From contig DATNNM010000016.1 of assembly GCA_035601835.1 (NCBI GenBank), forward strand, positions 62,001 through 126,000: a DNA stretch of 64,000 bases, written 5' to 3'. The stretch is from Candidatus Tumulicola sp. GTDB taxonomy: Bacteria > Vulcanimicrobiota > Vulcanimicrobiia > Eremiobacterales > Eremiobacteraceae. Positions 1-8,744 of the stretch are shown here, one piece after another. A model generated the notes under the pieces. The model searched no databases. It had not been told where the DNA came from and saw only the letters and a list, made by a program, of their open reading frames with translations. Numbering within the stretch: position 1 is the stretch's first letter; each line of letters begins with the position of its first letter. Position numbers and translations under genes: made by a program.

Positions 1-505
1 ACCAGTCGGTCCGCATCGCGACGAAAGCGTGCTGCGGGACGGAGCCGTGCCTGGTCTCCCACGCCTTGACGTCGTCGACCGAAAGGACGTAGTCGGGATC
101 GCGCGCGACCTTCTCGTGTACGTCGAGGACGACGAAAGGCATCACCATTTCCTTCGGGTCAATCTTGTCGACGGTGCGGCCGCCCTCGACGAAGTGCGCG
201 GGCGGATCGACGTGCGTGCCCCACTGGCCGACGTGACAGAATTGTTGTGCGAAGAATCCGGATCCGCGCGTTCCGGGCTTCGGGTCGTACCAATACAGCG
301 TCCGAACGGTCTCTTTGTCGAAGCCCTTCCAATGTGGCGTGTCGGGAGAGAAACTGTGCGTGAGATCGACGAACTGCTTGCTCGCGATCGTGGCATACGC
401 TTCCGCCAGCGACTGGGCTTGCGGTTTCGCTTCGCGCACGCTTGCTACGAATACGAGCGTCGAGATGGCCACGATGGTGGAGATTGCAGCGAGCCTCGTG
501 ATCAT
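1..505 (-). CDS. Cyclase family protein (kynurenine formamidase-like), 3' end outside window
   Basis: Reading leftward from ATG at 505, an open frame runs off the window edge with about 168 codons visible. After a hydrophobic N-terminus (an export signal, about residues 1-22) come DLTHSFSPDTPHW and WGTHVDPPAHF. These match the cyclase/KynB-type metal-hydrolase family (PF04199), whose HxGTHxDxPxHF motif binds the metal. An AAGGAG lies about 8 nt upstream of the ATG and supports the start. Family members hydrolyse arylformamides or similar cyclic amides; the substrate here cannot be named. The signal peptide suggests a periplasmic enzyme. It is transcribed away from the VIT gene on its right, which is also on the minus strand. 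Confidence 0.8.
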   Translation of the reverse strand, partial: MITRLAAISTIVAISTLVFVASVREAKPQAQSLAEAYATIASKQFVDLTHSFSPDTPHWKGFDKETVRTLYWYDPKPGTRGSGFFAQQFCHVGQWGTHVDPPAHFVEGGRTVDKIDPKEMVMPFVVLDVHEKVARDPDYVLSVDDVKAWETRHGSVPQHAFVAMRTDW

Positions 506-545
506 GTGTGGTTGCTCCTTATCGACTCAGGGCGGGTTAGCCGGG

Positions 546-1244
546 CTAGCCGGAGATCAGGCGCGCCAAACCAAAGGCCGCCGCGGCGGCTAGGCCGCCC
601 ACGAACAGCGTCTGTAACCCCGAAAGGACCACATTCTGGCCGGTAAAACGACCCTTGAAGAATCCGAAAATGAACAACGCAGCGCCGGTCACGCCGATGG
701 AGCACAGCAGCGCCGGCGCCAACGAAGGGAAGATGAAATAAGGTAACAGCGGGATGAGACCGCCGGCCACGTACGACAGGCCGATCGTCGTCGAGCTGGA
801 AAGCGCGCGACCCGCTGCGGGCTTTTCCAATCCGAGTTCAAAACGCATCATGAAGTCGACCCAGGCCTCCGGGTTGGCTTGCATCACGGCGATGATGGGA
901 GCGGTGTGAGCCTTGCTCAGACCGTACGAGGCGAAGATGCCTTCGGTTTCTTCGACCTCCGCTTGCGTCTTGGTCTTGACTTCCTCTCGCTCGCGCTGCT
1001 GCTCGCTCGCGTAATGATCGACGTCGCTGCGCGCGGCCAGAAACCCGCCGAGACCCATGGCGATCGCGCCCGCGGCGATCTCGGCCAAGCCCGCGATCAC
1101 CACTACGTGCGTCGAGTTCACCGCCCCCGATAGACCTGCGGTGAGCGCGAAGGGAACCGTCAACCCGTCCGACATGCCGATCACGATGTCGCGGATGGTA
1201 TCGCTGGCGGTGAAATGATGTTCGAGATGCGGCGTCTGCGGCAT
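546..1244 (-). CDS. VIT1/CCC1-family Fe2+/Mn2+ transporter
   Basis: A 232-residue membrane protein. The N-terminal DGLTVPFALTAGLSGA is the typical first-helix motif of the VIT1/CCC1 family, which exports ferrous iron or manganese from the cytosol. A charged cytosolic stretch (about residues 75-130, rich in E, K and Q) follows the first two helices, as in family members with a metal-binding cytosolic domain. Three hydrophobic segments follow (about 150-230). Length is normal for the family. An AAGGGGG about 5 nt before the ATG supports the start. It probably handles metal detoxification; iron versus manganese cannot be decided from sequence alone. Confidence 0.88.
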   Translation of the reverse strand: MPQTPHLEHHFTASDTIRDIVIGMSDGLTVPFALTAGLSGAVNSTHVVVIAGLAEIAAGAIAMGLGGFLAARSDVDHYASEQQREREEVKTKTQAEVEETEGIFASYGLSKAHTAPIIAVMQANPEAWVDFMMRFELGLEKPAAGRALSSSTTIGLSYVAGGLIPLLPYFIFPSLAPALLCSIGVTGAALFIFGFFKGRFTGQNVVLSGLQTLFVGGLAAAAAFGLARLISG

Positions 1245-1267
1245 GCGCTTCCCCCTTATGCCAGAGC

Positions 1268-2593
1268 CTAGTGCGTGAGTTTCAAGAGTTGCGACGTCGC
1301 CGCGCGCAGCGTCTGCCGGTCGCCGGATTTCGCAGATAGCGCGACGGCGGTCCGGACGTCGCCCACGGCTCCGCTTGAGTCGCCGAGCCGCGACCGGACG
1401 AGTCCCCGAGTGAGAAAGGCGATGGCGTCGTTTGGCGCCATGCTGACCGCCTTGTTGAGGTCCGTCAGCGCGCCGGTGTAATCGCGCATGGCGAAGCGCG
1501 TGATGCCGCGGTGCCGATAGTACTCTTCTACTTTCGGGTTGAGCGCGATGGCTGCCGTGAAGTCGGCAAGGGCGCCCGGCGCGTCGTTCAGTTTCGCCTT
1601 CGCGGCGCCCCGCCCGTCGTGCGCGCGCGAACTATTGGGATAGAGCGCGACCGCAGCGCCATAATCGGTGATCGCTCCGCGGTAGTCGGCGAGGTGAAAG
1701 CGGGCGAGGCCTCGGTTGACCACGGCGAAAAAATCTCGTGGATCAAGCGCGATGGCGGTGTCGAAGTCCGCGGCGGCTCGCTTGTAATCGCCCAGCGCCT
1801 CGAACGCCGACCCTCGCGCGGAGATGGCGGCTTCGTCGCCTGGACTGGCTCGAAGAGTTTTGTCGAGTTCGGTGATTGCCGTTTTGAAGTCGCCCTTGGC
1901 GATGAGCAGCGTCGCGCGGAATCGATGCGCCTCGGCAGATTCGGGATTCGCGCGCAGCGCTGCGTCGATGTCGGCGAGAGCGCCCGGCATGTCGCGCAGC
2001 GCCCGCTTCGCGACCGCCCGGTTGAGGTAGTTGCGCGCGTCCTGGTCGTTGAGCGCGATCGCTTTGGTGAAATCGTCGATCGCGCCTTTGTAATCCTTGA
2101 GCCAGCCGCGCGCTATGCCGCGGCTGGTGAAGTACGTCGAATTCTGCGGTTGCAGTTCGATGGCTTTGCTGAGGTCTTGCACGGCGGCGCTGTGCCGGCC
2201 GGCTTCGTCGCGGATGCGGCCTCGGTCGGCCCACGCCTCATCGTAATCGGGCTTCAACGCGATTGCCTGGCTATATGCGTCGATGGCGCCGGGCTTGTCG
2301 CCCAAATAGTAGCGGCAACTCGCCAGGACGAAATTGGCGGTCGGCGCGTTGACGCTGTGCGGATCCATCGCGATGCCGCGCTCGAGCGCCTTCACAGCCT
2401 CCGCGCAGTTGCCCGCGTTCGCTTTGTCGATGCCGTCGCGGAGAATCTCGATCGCTTGCGAAGCCGCGGGCGTCAACGAGCTTGAGGACGAGGGGGTTGG
2501 TGATGGCGCCGGGGTGGGCGGAGCACTGGTGAGAGCCAGACTAAAGTCTGGCATACCACAAACCAATAAAAAACAGACCAAGACGTGCTTCAT
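1268..2593 (-). CDS. Exported TPR-repeat protein; signal peptide contains a REP palindrome
   Basis: A 441-residue protein with a hydrophobic leader, then a Pro/Ser/Thr-rich linker (about residues 22-45), then roughly ten tandem 34-residue TPR units to the C-terminus. The units share the pattern A..D...AI.L.P....Y..RG. TPR arrays are protein-binding scaffolds; nothing identifies the partner. The start codon overlaps the acyl-CoA synthetase stop as ATGA, implying translational coupling. The leader is unusual: residues around VCGMPDFSLAL are encoded by a REP-like palindrome (2535-2552) plus its tail, so part of the export signal comes from a repeat insertion. It is the last gene of the ftsE-to-acs run. 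The repeat architecture is certain; the function is unknown. Confidence 0.85.
   Translation of the reverse strand: MKHVLVCFLLVCGMPDFSLALTSAPPTPAPSPTPSSSSSLTPAASQAIEILRDGIDKANAGNCAEAVKALERGIAMDPHSVNAPTANFVLASCRYYLGDKPGAIDAYSQAIALKPDYDEAWADRGRIRDEAGRHSAAVQDLSKAIELQPQNSTYFTSRGIARGWLKDYKGAIDDFTKAIALNDQDARNYLNRAVAKRALRDMPGALADIDAALRANPESAEAHRFRATLLIAKGDFKTAITELDKTLRASPGDEAAISARGSAFEALGDYKRAAADFDTAIALDPRDFFAVVNRGLARFHLADYRGAITDYGAAVALYPNSSRAHDGRGAAKAKLNDAPGALADFTAAIALNPKVEEYYRHRGITRFAMRDYTGALTDLNKAVSMAPNDAIAFLTRGLVRSRLGDSSGAVGDVRTAVALSAKSGDRQTLRAATSQLLKLTH
2535..2560 (-). repeat. REP-like palindrome, GCCAGAC arm variant, inside a CDS
   Basis: GCCAGACT-AA-AGTCTGGC is a perfect 8+2+8 palindrome followed by ATACCACA. 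It has the same centre and layout as the CCGGGGCT copies elsewhere, but with different arms. The related copy at 10367-10384 has arms GCCGGACT and the same TGTGGTAT tail. It lies within the signal-peptide codons of the TPR gene. Confidence 0.85.
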
Positions 2594-4527
2594 CGGGCGG
2601 CGTCGATCGCTTCCAGTGCGGCGGGGTTTTCCAGCGCTGAAAGATCCCCCAGACTCTCCGCTTTGAGATAACGCGCACGCGCGACGCGGCGCATCATCTT
2701 GGCGTTGCGCGTGCGCGGCAGATCGTCGACGAATTGGATGCGCTTGGGCGCCAAGGCTTTGCCGAGCGTCGTGCTCACGAGTTTGGTGAGTTCATCGCGC
2801 AAAGCTTCGCTTTCCACCGTGCCCGGGCGCACGATCACCAGACAGACCACCGCCTCACCCTTGAGTTCGTCCGGCACGGATATCGCCGCCGCCTCGCGCA
2901 CACCGCGGTGCGACACCAGCGCGCTTTCGTACTCGGCGGGGCCCACACGCTTGCCGGCGACGTTGATCGTGTCGTCGGACCTGCCGTGGATATACCAATA
3001 GCCCTCGGCATCGACGCTCGCCCAATCGCCATGAACCCATACGTTCGGGAAACGCGACCAATACGTGTTGAGATAGCGCTCGTCGTCATGCCAGAAACCC
3101 ATCGTCATGCCGGGCCACGGCTGGCGCACCACGAGCTCGCCGACGTGCCCGTCGCGCAGCGACCGGCCCTGTTCGTCGACCACATCGGCGTCCATGCCGG
3201 CGACCGGCCCATGAAAGCTGCACGCCGTCAACGGCTTGATCGGATAGCAGCCCAGAATGCCGCCGCTGATCTCCGTGCCGCCCGAATAGTTGATGATGGG
3301 CACCTGCCCGCCGCCAACGACGCTCGCGAACCACTTATACGGTTCGGGATTCCACGCTTCGCCGGACGAGCCCAGAATCCGCAGATTTGAAAGGTCGTGT
3401 TTGCGCGGCAGGTCATCGCCGTGCACCATCAGCGATCGGATCGCCGTCGGCGCGATGCCCAGATGCGTGACCTTGTGGCGCGCCACCACTTCCCACAGTC
3501 GGTCGGGCTTCGGGTAGTCGGGCGTGCCCTCGTAGAGCATGATGCTCGCGCCCAACCCCAGCGCGCCGAGCACCAGAAACGGGCCCATCATCCAACCCAT
3601 GTCGGTGAACCACAACATGCGATCGCCCGGCTTGACGTCGAAGCACAGGTATTGGTCGATCTGGACTTTCACCGGAAACGTGGCGTGGCCGTGTACCGCG
3701 CCCTTCGGCTTGCCGGTCGAACCGGAGGTGTACAAAAGCAGATACGGTTCGTCCGAAGCTGTCTGCTCGGCCGGCATGAAATCGTCCTCGAGCGCCACTT
3801 CGGCCGCCCAGTCGAGATCGCGGCCCGTGGTCCACGGGACTTCATCACCCGTGCGCCGGTATACCAACACCTTTTTTACGCTGGGGACCTGGCGCAGCGC
3901 CTCATCGGCGGTCGTCTTCATGATGACGTTCTTGCCGCGCCGCGGCGCGCCGTCGACCGTCAACAGCATCGCAGCGTTGGCGTCGGCTAAGCGCGTGGCC
4001 AGCGCGGGCGCGCCGTATCCGGAAAATGCGGGCGCTGCGATGGCGCCGATGCGCCCGAGCGCCAGCAAAGCGATCGCCGTCTCGGGCAAGAGCGGCATGT
4101 AGATGCCGACGACGTCGCCTCGCTTCGTCCCAAGCCTGCGCAAAGCTGCGCTGAGCTTGCACACTTCCGCGAGCAGGTGGTCGAACGTGAACTGCCGCAC
4201 CGCCCCGTCTTCGCCTTCCCACACCAGCGCGGTTTCGCCGCCGCGGCCCGCCTGGATCCACTTATCAAGGCAGTTGTACGTCGCGTTGTAGCGGCCGTTC
4301 ACGAACCAGCGCGCGAACGGCGCGCCCTTGGAGAGATCGAGCGTCGTCTCGTAAGGCGCGAACCACGCGAGCCCCATCGCGGAGACAAGTTCGTGATAGA
4401 AGCGCGCGATGTCCGCGCGCGCGTAGTCGAAGAGCTTTTCGAGCGATGCGCAGCCGACGCGCTTCATGAACGCGGTCACGTTGGCGCGCTCGATGCATTC
4501 GGGGCTAGGAGTCCAGACGCGTTCCAC
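2590..4527 (-). CDS. Acyl-/acetyl-CoA synthetase, AMP-forming (Acs-like)
   Basis: A 645-residue ANL-superfamily enzyme that activates a carboxylic acid with ATP to the acyl-AMP and then the acyl-CoA. The P-loop YTSGSTGKPKGAVHGHA lies near residue 260, NYSGGTEISGG is the A5-type region, VHGDWASVD is the A7 region, and the C-terminal hinge reads PRTRNAKMMRR (about residue 607), keeping the catalytic lysine although the usual SGK is NAK. Length and the N-terminal acetyl-CoA-synthetase-like domain match the Acs/propionyl group (about 650 residues); chain-length preference is undetermined. It lies 40 bp downstream of an S41 peptidase on the same strand, and its stop overlaps the TPR start by 4 nt. 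Confidence 0.85.
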   Translation of the reverse strand: MERVWTPSPECIERANVTAFMKRVGCASLEKLFDYARADIARFYHELVSAMGLAWFAPYETTLDLSKGAPFARWFVNGRYNATYNCLDKWIQAGRGGETALVWEGEDGAVRQFTFDHLLAEVCKLSAALRRLGTKRGDVVGIYMPLLPETAIALLALGRIGAIAAPAFSGYGAPALATRLADANAAMLLTVDGAPRRGKNVIMKTTADEALRQVPSVKKVLVYRRTGDEVPWTTGRDLDWAAEVALEDDFMPAEQTASDEPYLLLYTSGSTGKPKGAVHGHATFPVKVQIDQYLCFDVKPGDRMLWFTDMGWMMGPFLVLGALGLGASIMLYEGTPDYPKPDRLWEVVARHKVTHLGIAPTAIRSLMVHGDDLPRKHDLSNLRILGSSGEAWNPEPYKWFASVVGGGQVPIINYSGGTEISGGILGCYPIKPLTACSFHGPVAGMDADVVDEQGRSLRDGHVGELVVRQPWPGMTMGFWHDDERYLNTYWSRFPNVWVHGDWASVDAEGYWYIHGRSDDTINVAGKRVGPAEYESALVSHRGVREAAAISVPDELKGEAVVCLVIVRPGTVESEALRDELTKLVSTTLGKALAPKRIQFVDDLPRTRNAKMMRRVARARYLKAESLGDLSALENPAALEAIDAAR

Positions 4528-4566
4528 GGGCGGCCGGTTTTCGCGTGGACGCGAGAGGCGACCTGG

Positions 4567-5919
4567 TTAGTGCGTTACGGGGGCTGGGGCCGGCGGCGTG
4601 AGTTGGTCGCGCACGAACGACACCGCGCGCTGCAATTGCGAGTCGAGCAGCAGATTGCCGATGTTCTCCACCTTGACGTCGGGCACTTCGATGTCCGGCT
4701 TGATGCCGATCGTATTGATGTCGCGTCCGCTCGGCGTGAGGTAGCGCGCGGTCGTGATCTTGATGGCGCTGCCGTCCGGCAGCGGGTAGATCGTCTGCAC
4801 TTCACCCTTGCCGTAGGTCTTCGTGCCGATGAGCACGCCCGTACCCGAATCCTGGATCGCCCCGGAGGCGATCTCCGATGCGCTGGCGGTGTAGCCGTTG
4901 ACCAGCACCGCGAGCGGCCGCGACGCCACGGCGCTGTCTTGAGCGTTGATGGTCGTCAGGGGTTTTTGGCGCTGGTCGATCTCCACGATCGGCCCGTCAG
5001 CGACGAATTTGGACGCCACGTCGATCGCCGCGTTCAAATAGCCGCCGCCGTTGTTGCGCAGGTCGAGGATGTAAGCCTTGACCCCCTGTTTCTCCAGGCC
5101 CGCGAGCGCCCGCGTGATCTCGTCGCCGGTGGTCGTGCCGAAGACCAGCACGCGCACGTAGCCGACGTGGTCGTCGATCATGCGAGTCAGGACGCTCGGC
5201 TCGTGGATGAAATCGCGCGTGACTGAAAACACCAGTTGCTTGTCCGCGCCGACGCGCTGCACGACCAGCTGCACCTTCGTGCCGGCTTTGCCGCGGATGA
5301 GTTTGCTGTCGTCGACGGTGCTCAGGCCTTTGGTCGGTGTTCCGTCGATCGTCAGGATGACGTCACCAGGCTGCATGCCCGCCTTTGCGGCCGGGCCGCC
5401 GTCGAGCACTTGCACGATCAGCAGCGATTTCGTCGCCGGGTCCACATCGATGACGACGCCGACGCCAGGGAAGCCGCCGCCCTCAAGGTTTTCGTTGAGG
5501 CTGCGGTACTCTTGGGGCGTCATGAACACGGTCCAGCGATCGCGCAGCGACTGCATCATGCCGGAGATGGCGCCGTACGCGAGCTCGCGCTCGCCGACGG
5601 TGCGCCCGTACTCGCGATTGACGACTTTCAGCTCTTCATTGAGCGCCGCGATATCGGCGCTGTCACTGCCCAGGTGGCGGACCACCGGCACGTGGGTGGG
5701 ATCACCGCCCTTGTTCTTCACCGCGGTCTTGAAGCCGGATACGGCGCCGTCCAGCAGCGCCTGATAGTCGACCTGTTTGTAGAAATCGATCGTGGCGCGC
5801 AGGAACGAGTAGTCCAGCATGGACTTGTTGACGTCGTCTGCAGCGCGCGCGGGCGCTGCGAGCAACGAAACGCCGGCGAGGATCGCGGCGAAGAGCGTGC
5901 CGGTGATGAGTTTTTTCAT
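4567..5919 (-). CDS. S41-family carboxyl-terminal processing peptidase, second copy
   Basis: A 450-residue exported serine peptidase. An N-terminal signal peptide (about residues 1-26, ending APARAAD) is followed by a helical region, a PDZ domain starting near GVGVVIDVD (about 155-235), and the S41 catalytic core. The nucleophile Ser is in GYTASASEI (about 345) and the general-base Lys in TKTYGKG (about 368). Members trim C-termini of periplasmic proteins or control peptidoglycan hydrolases. The start overlaps the stop of the preceding paralogue as TAATG. The two copies share much of the active-site region and look like a tandem duplication, but their N-terminal regions differ, so substrates may differ. 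Confidence 0.92.
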   Translation of the reverse strand: MKKLITGTLFAAILAGVSLLAAPARAADDVNKSMLDYSFLRATIDFYKQVDYQALLDGAVSGFKTAVKNKGGDPTHVPVVRHLGSDSADIAALNEELKVVNREYGRTVGERELAYGAISGMMQSLRDRWTVFMTPQEYRSLNENLEGGGFPGVGVVIDVDPATKSLLIVQVLDGGPAAKAGMQPGDVILTIDGTPTKGLSTVDDSKLIRGKAGTKVQLVVQRVGADKQLVFSVTRDFIHEPSVLTRMIDDHVGYVRVLVFGTTTGDEITRALAGLEKQGVKAYILDLRNNGGGYLNAAIDVASKFVADGPIVEIDQRQKPLTTINAQDSAVASRPLAVLVNGYTASASEIASGAIQDSGTGVLIGTKTYGKGEVQTIYPLPDGSAIKITTARYLTPSGRDINTIGIKPDIEVPDVKVENIGNLLLDSQLQRAVSFVRDQLTPPAPAPVTH

Positions 5920-7364
5920 TATGGGTTCCTAGTGTCGAGCGCGATCTGCTTGCGCAGGTAATCGACCGCAGCTTGGAGCTGGACGTCCTTGCCTTGGAGG
6001 CCGACAATCTTCGGATCCATCGGCACTCTGATGTTGGGCTCGATACCGCGCTTGTCGATGTCGCGGCCGTCGGGCGTGAGGTAGCGCGCGGTCGTGATCT
6101 TGATGGCGCTGTTACCGGGCAAATCGTAGATGGTCTGCACGACGCCCTTGCCGTAGGTCTTGGTGCCGAGCAGCACGCCCACGCGCGAGTCCTGGATGGC
6201 GCCCGCCGTGATCTCCGAGGCGCTGGCCGAATACTGGTTCACCAGCACGACGAGCGGCTTGGGCTGGATCGCGTCCTGATACGCGTCTTGGGTCTCCACT
6301 TGGCCGCGACGGTTGACCGTCGAGACGATCGGCCCGTCGGCGATGAACTTGGACGACACCTGCACCGCCGCGTCGAGCAAGCCGCCGCCGTTATTGCGCA
6401 GATCGAAGACGATCGCTTTTGCGCCCTTGGCCAAAAGTTTGTCCAGCGCATCGGTGACTTCGCGTTCGGAGGTGTCGCCGAAGTCATAGAGTTGCACGTA
6501 GCCGACGTCTTTACCGATGAGATGGTAGGACACCGACGGCACGTGGATCTGCTCGCGCACGACGGTGTACGTCTTTCGCGCCGAGCCCTTGCGTTCGATG
6601 TCGAGTCTGACGGCCGTGCCGACCTTGCCGCGGATCAGCCCCATGACCGAGTCGAGGTCGATAGGCTTGGTCTCGTGCCCGTCGACGGCGACGATGATGT
6701 CGAGCGGTTTCAGACCGGCGCGCGACGCCGGGGTGCCTTCAATCGGGTTGAGGACTTCGACGTCTTTGGTCTTGGGGTCTTTGCCGATATAGATGCCGAT
6801 GCCGCCGAAGTCGCCGCCGCGCATGAGCTCGTTCAACGATCTCACTTCGCGCGGGCTCAAGAAGACGGTGTATGGATCGGAAAGCGTTCCGAGCATGCCG
6901 CTGACGGCGGCCGTGGTCAGATCGTCAAGACTGACGCGCGCGCCGTAGCGGTCAAATGCGGCGTTGAGGATCTTGTTGGCGGCCGCCGCGTCGGTGTCGG
7001 GATCACCCGTGGCGGCATCGGGCTGCGGCAGCTGGCCGTCGATCTTCTTCTTCTTCAAGAACGCGAGCAGGCCGCGCCGTTCGCCCGTGAGCAAGCCGGC
7101 GTCGCTCACCGGCTTGTAGAAATTATCGTTGACGCGCTTGAGCGAAAGGTCAAGGATCTGCAGATCTTGACTGCGGTCTTGGGGGTTTGCCGGATTCGCG
7201 CCGATGGTGAAATCGTGGCGCTCGTTTCCGAGTCTGAACGCCAGCAGGGGATACTGCGAAGCTGACGGGCGCGGCAGCACATTGGCGCGCTCGGCGACCA
7301 GCACTGCGCCGGCGAGGATGACAACGGCTGCTAAAACGGTAGCGGCAAGGCGGGTGAAGGACAC
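5919..7364 (-). CDS. ctpA: S41-family carboxyl-terminal processing peptidase (CtpA-like)
   Basis: A 481-residue enzyme beginning at GTG, with AAAGGA immediately upstream. The N-terminus has one hydrophobic segment (about residues 8-25), acting as signal or anchor. A PDZ domain follows at about 190-270 (GIGIYIGKD onward). The S41 dyad is Ser in QYSASASEI (about 380) and Lys in TKTYGKG (about 404). It lies directly downstream of the EnvC-like gene, a common neighbourhood for CtpA proteases that regulate cell-wall hydrolases. The 141-bp gap upstream probably carries its promoter; no clear -35/-10 pair could be assigned. Confidence 0.9.
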   Translation of the reverse strand: MSFTRLAATVLAAVVILAGAVLVAERANVLPRPSASQYPLLAFRLGNERHDFTIGANPANPQDRSQDLQILDLSLKRVNDNFYKPVSDAGLLTGERRGLLAFLKKKKIDGQLPQPDAATGDPDTDAAAANKILNAAFDRYGARVSLDDLTTAAVSGMLGTLSDPYTVFLSPREVRSLNELMRGGDFGGIGIYIGKDPKTKDVEVLNPIEGTPASRAGLKPLDIIVAVDGHETKPIDLDSVMGLIRGKVGTAVRLDIERKGSARKTYTVVREQIHVPSVSYHLIGKDVGYVQLYDFGDTSEREVTDALDKLLAKGAKAIVFDLRNNGGGLLDAAVQVSSKFIADGPIVSTVNRRGQVETQDAYQDAIQPKPLVVLVNQYSASASEITAGAIQDSRVGVLLGTKTYGKGVVQTIYDLPGNSAIKITTARYLTPDGRDIDKRGIEPNIRVPMDPKIVGLQGKDVQLQAAVDYLRKQIALDTRNP

Positions 7365-7505
7365 GGGTTCCTTTCAGGCGTTTCTTTTTTCGGGACGCCG
7401 TTGTACTCTAGAACGTGTAGAAAGTCTGTATTGTTCTGTTAGACCTGATTCCCTGTTCGCTGTTGCAAAACCGCCTTCTGTCGCTCAATGTCGCTCATCG
7501 GCCGC

Positions 7506-8744
7506 TCACAATCGGCTCAGTGGATTCACAGGAACGCCGTTGACGCGGATCTCAAAATGCAGGTGCGGCCCTGTGGCATAGCCCGTCGCCCCGACCCGGC
7601 CGATCAGCTGTCCTCGTTGGACGTTCATGCCCTTGCTGACGAGCATCGACGAACAGTGCGCGTACAGCGTGGATAGCCCGTTGCCGTGCGCCACCACGAT
7701 CGCTTCGCCGTATCCGCCATACCAATCGGCCATGATGACGGTGCCGTCGTCCGAGGCGACGATCGGGTCGCCGTAGGAGGCCGCGATGTCGATGCCCGTG
7801 TGCATGCGATAGCCGCCGAGAATCGGATGCCAGCGCATGCCGAATCCCGACACGACCGGACCATTGACGGGCCATATGAAGTGGCCCGAGCCTTCAAGCG
7901 GCTCTTTCGGAACGGGCAAGCCTGCGGCGATGGCGGCTGCGCGGCGCGCTTGCCACGCGGCGAGTTTCGCTCGGCGAATGGCTTCTTGCGCTTGACGCTC
8001 TTGCTCGCGGATGAGGTCTTGCAAGCGCGCTTCTTCGGCTGCCGTCAGTTCTTCGAGCTGGTTCACCTGCTCGGCTATCTGATTGCGCTGGACCTGCGCG
8101 GCATACAGCAGCTCGCGACGCCGATCGGCCAACTGCGCCAGCTGTCCGCGCTTGGTCTCCTGGTCCTGGCGCTGCGCGTTCAGATCGGCCTGGGTTTGGG
8201 TGAGATCCGCGACGATCTTCCGATAGCGCTGCTCCTCGGCGTCGATGCGCGAGATGAGCGCCGTATCGGCGCGCACCACCATGGTCAAGAAATCCCAGCG
8301 CTCGATGAAATCGTCGAACGAGGTGGCGCTGAGCAGCACGTCGAGATACGAGGTCGCGCCGCGCTCGTACATGTCGACCATGCGGCGGTCAAGCGCCCCG
8401 GTGTGGCGGTCGAGGCTGGCGCGCGTCGCCGCGAGTTGGCCTTGACGGACGGCCAGCCGTTTCTCGGTGAGCGCGATCTGGCCGTCGAGGTCGCCCAGCG
8501 CCGAGGTCACGCGCGTGATGGCGCCGTTGGTGTCGTCCAGTTGCGATGAGATCGTCTGCACTTTGTAGCGCGCCTGGTGCAGCTGACCGCGTTTTTGCTG
8601 CAGCTTGTGACGCGTGGCCTCGATCAGCTGCTGTTTCTGCTTGATTTTCTCGGAGAGCGGCACCGGCGGTTGCTTCGGGGCCGCGGCATCGCCGGGCCTC
8701 GGGATCAGCAGCAGGAGCGCGAGGGCGAGGACGACCCGCTTCAC
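7506..8744 (-). CDS. envC: EnvC-like murein hydrolase/activator (coiled coil + M23 LytM domain)
   Basis: A 412-residue exported protein. The preferred start is GTG at 8744, which overlaps the ftsX stop as GTGA and is followed directly by a signal peptide (RVVLALALLLLIPRPGDA); the open frame upstream of it has no protein character. Long heptad-rich coiled coil covers about residues 30-270, then an M23 domain. Zinc-ligand motifs are present: HTGIDI and GPHLHFEI, plus YAH. E. coli EnvC has lost these ligands and only activates amidases, so this copy may be a catalytically active endopeptidase. Its position after ftsEX fits gating of septal wall cleavage by FtsEX. Confidence 0.9.
   Translation of the reverse strand: MKRVVLALALLLLIPRPGDAAAPKQPPVPLSEKIKQKQQLIEATRHKLQQKRGQLHQARYKVQTISSQLDDTNGAITRVTSALGDLDGQIALTEKRLAVRQGQLAATRASLDRHTGALDRRMVDMYERGATSYLDVLLSATSFDDFIERWDFLTMVVRADTALISRIDAEEQRYRKIVADLTQTQADLNAQRQDQETKRGQLAQLADRRRELLYAAQVQRNQIAEQVNQLEELTAAEEARLQDLIREQERQAQEAIRRAKLAAWQARRAAAIAAGLPVPKEPLEGSGHFIWPVNGPVVSGFGMRWHPILGGYRMHTGIDIAASYGDPIVASDDGTVIMADWYGGYGEAIVVAHGNGLSTLYAHCSSMLVSKGMNVQRGQLIGRVGATGYATGPHLHFEIRVNGVPVNPLSRL

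Noticed and set aside
4177-7265. Long plus-strand open frames opposite the S41 peptidase and acyl-CoA synthetase genes
   Set aside because: They are Arg/Asp/His-rich antisense shadows of GC-rich coding genes with no domain, ribosome site or family motif.
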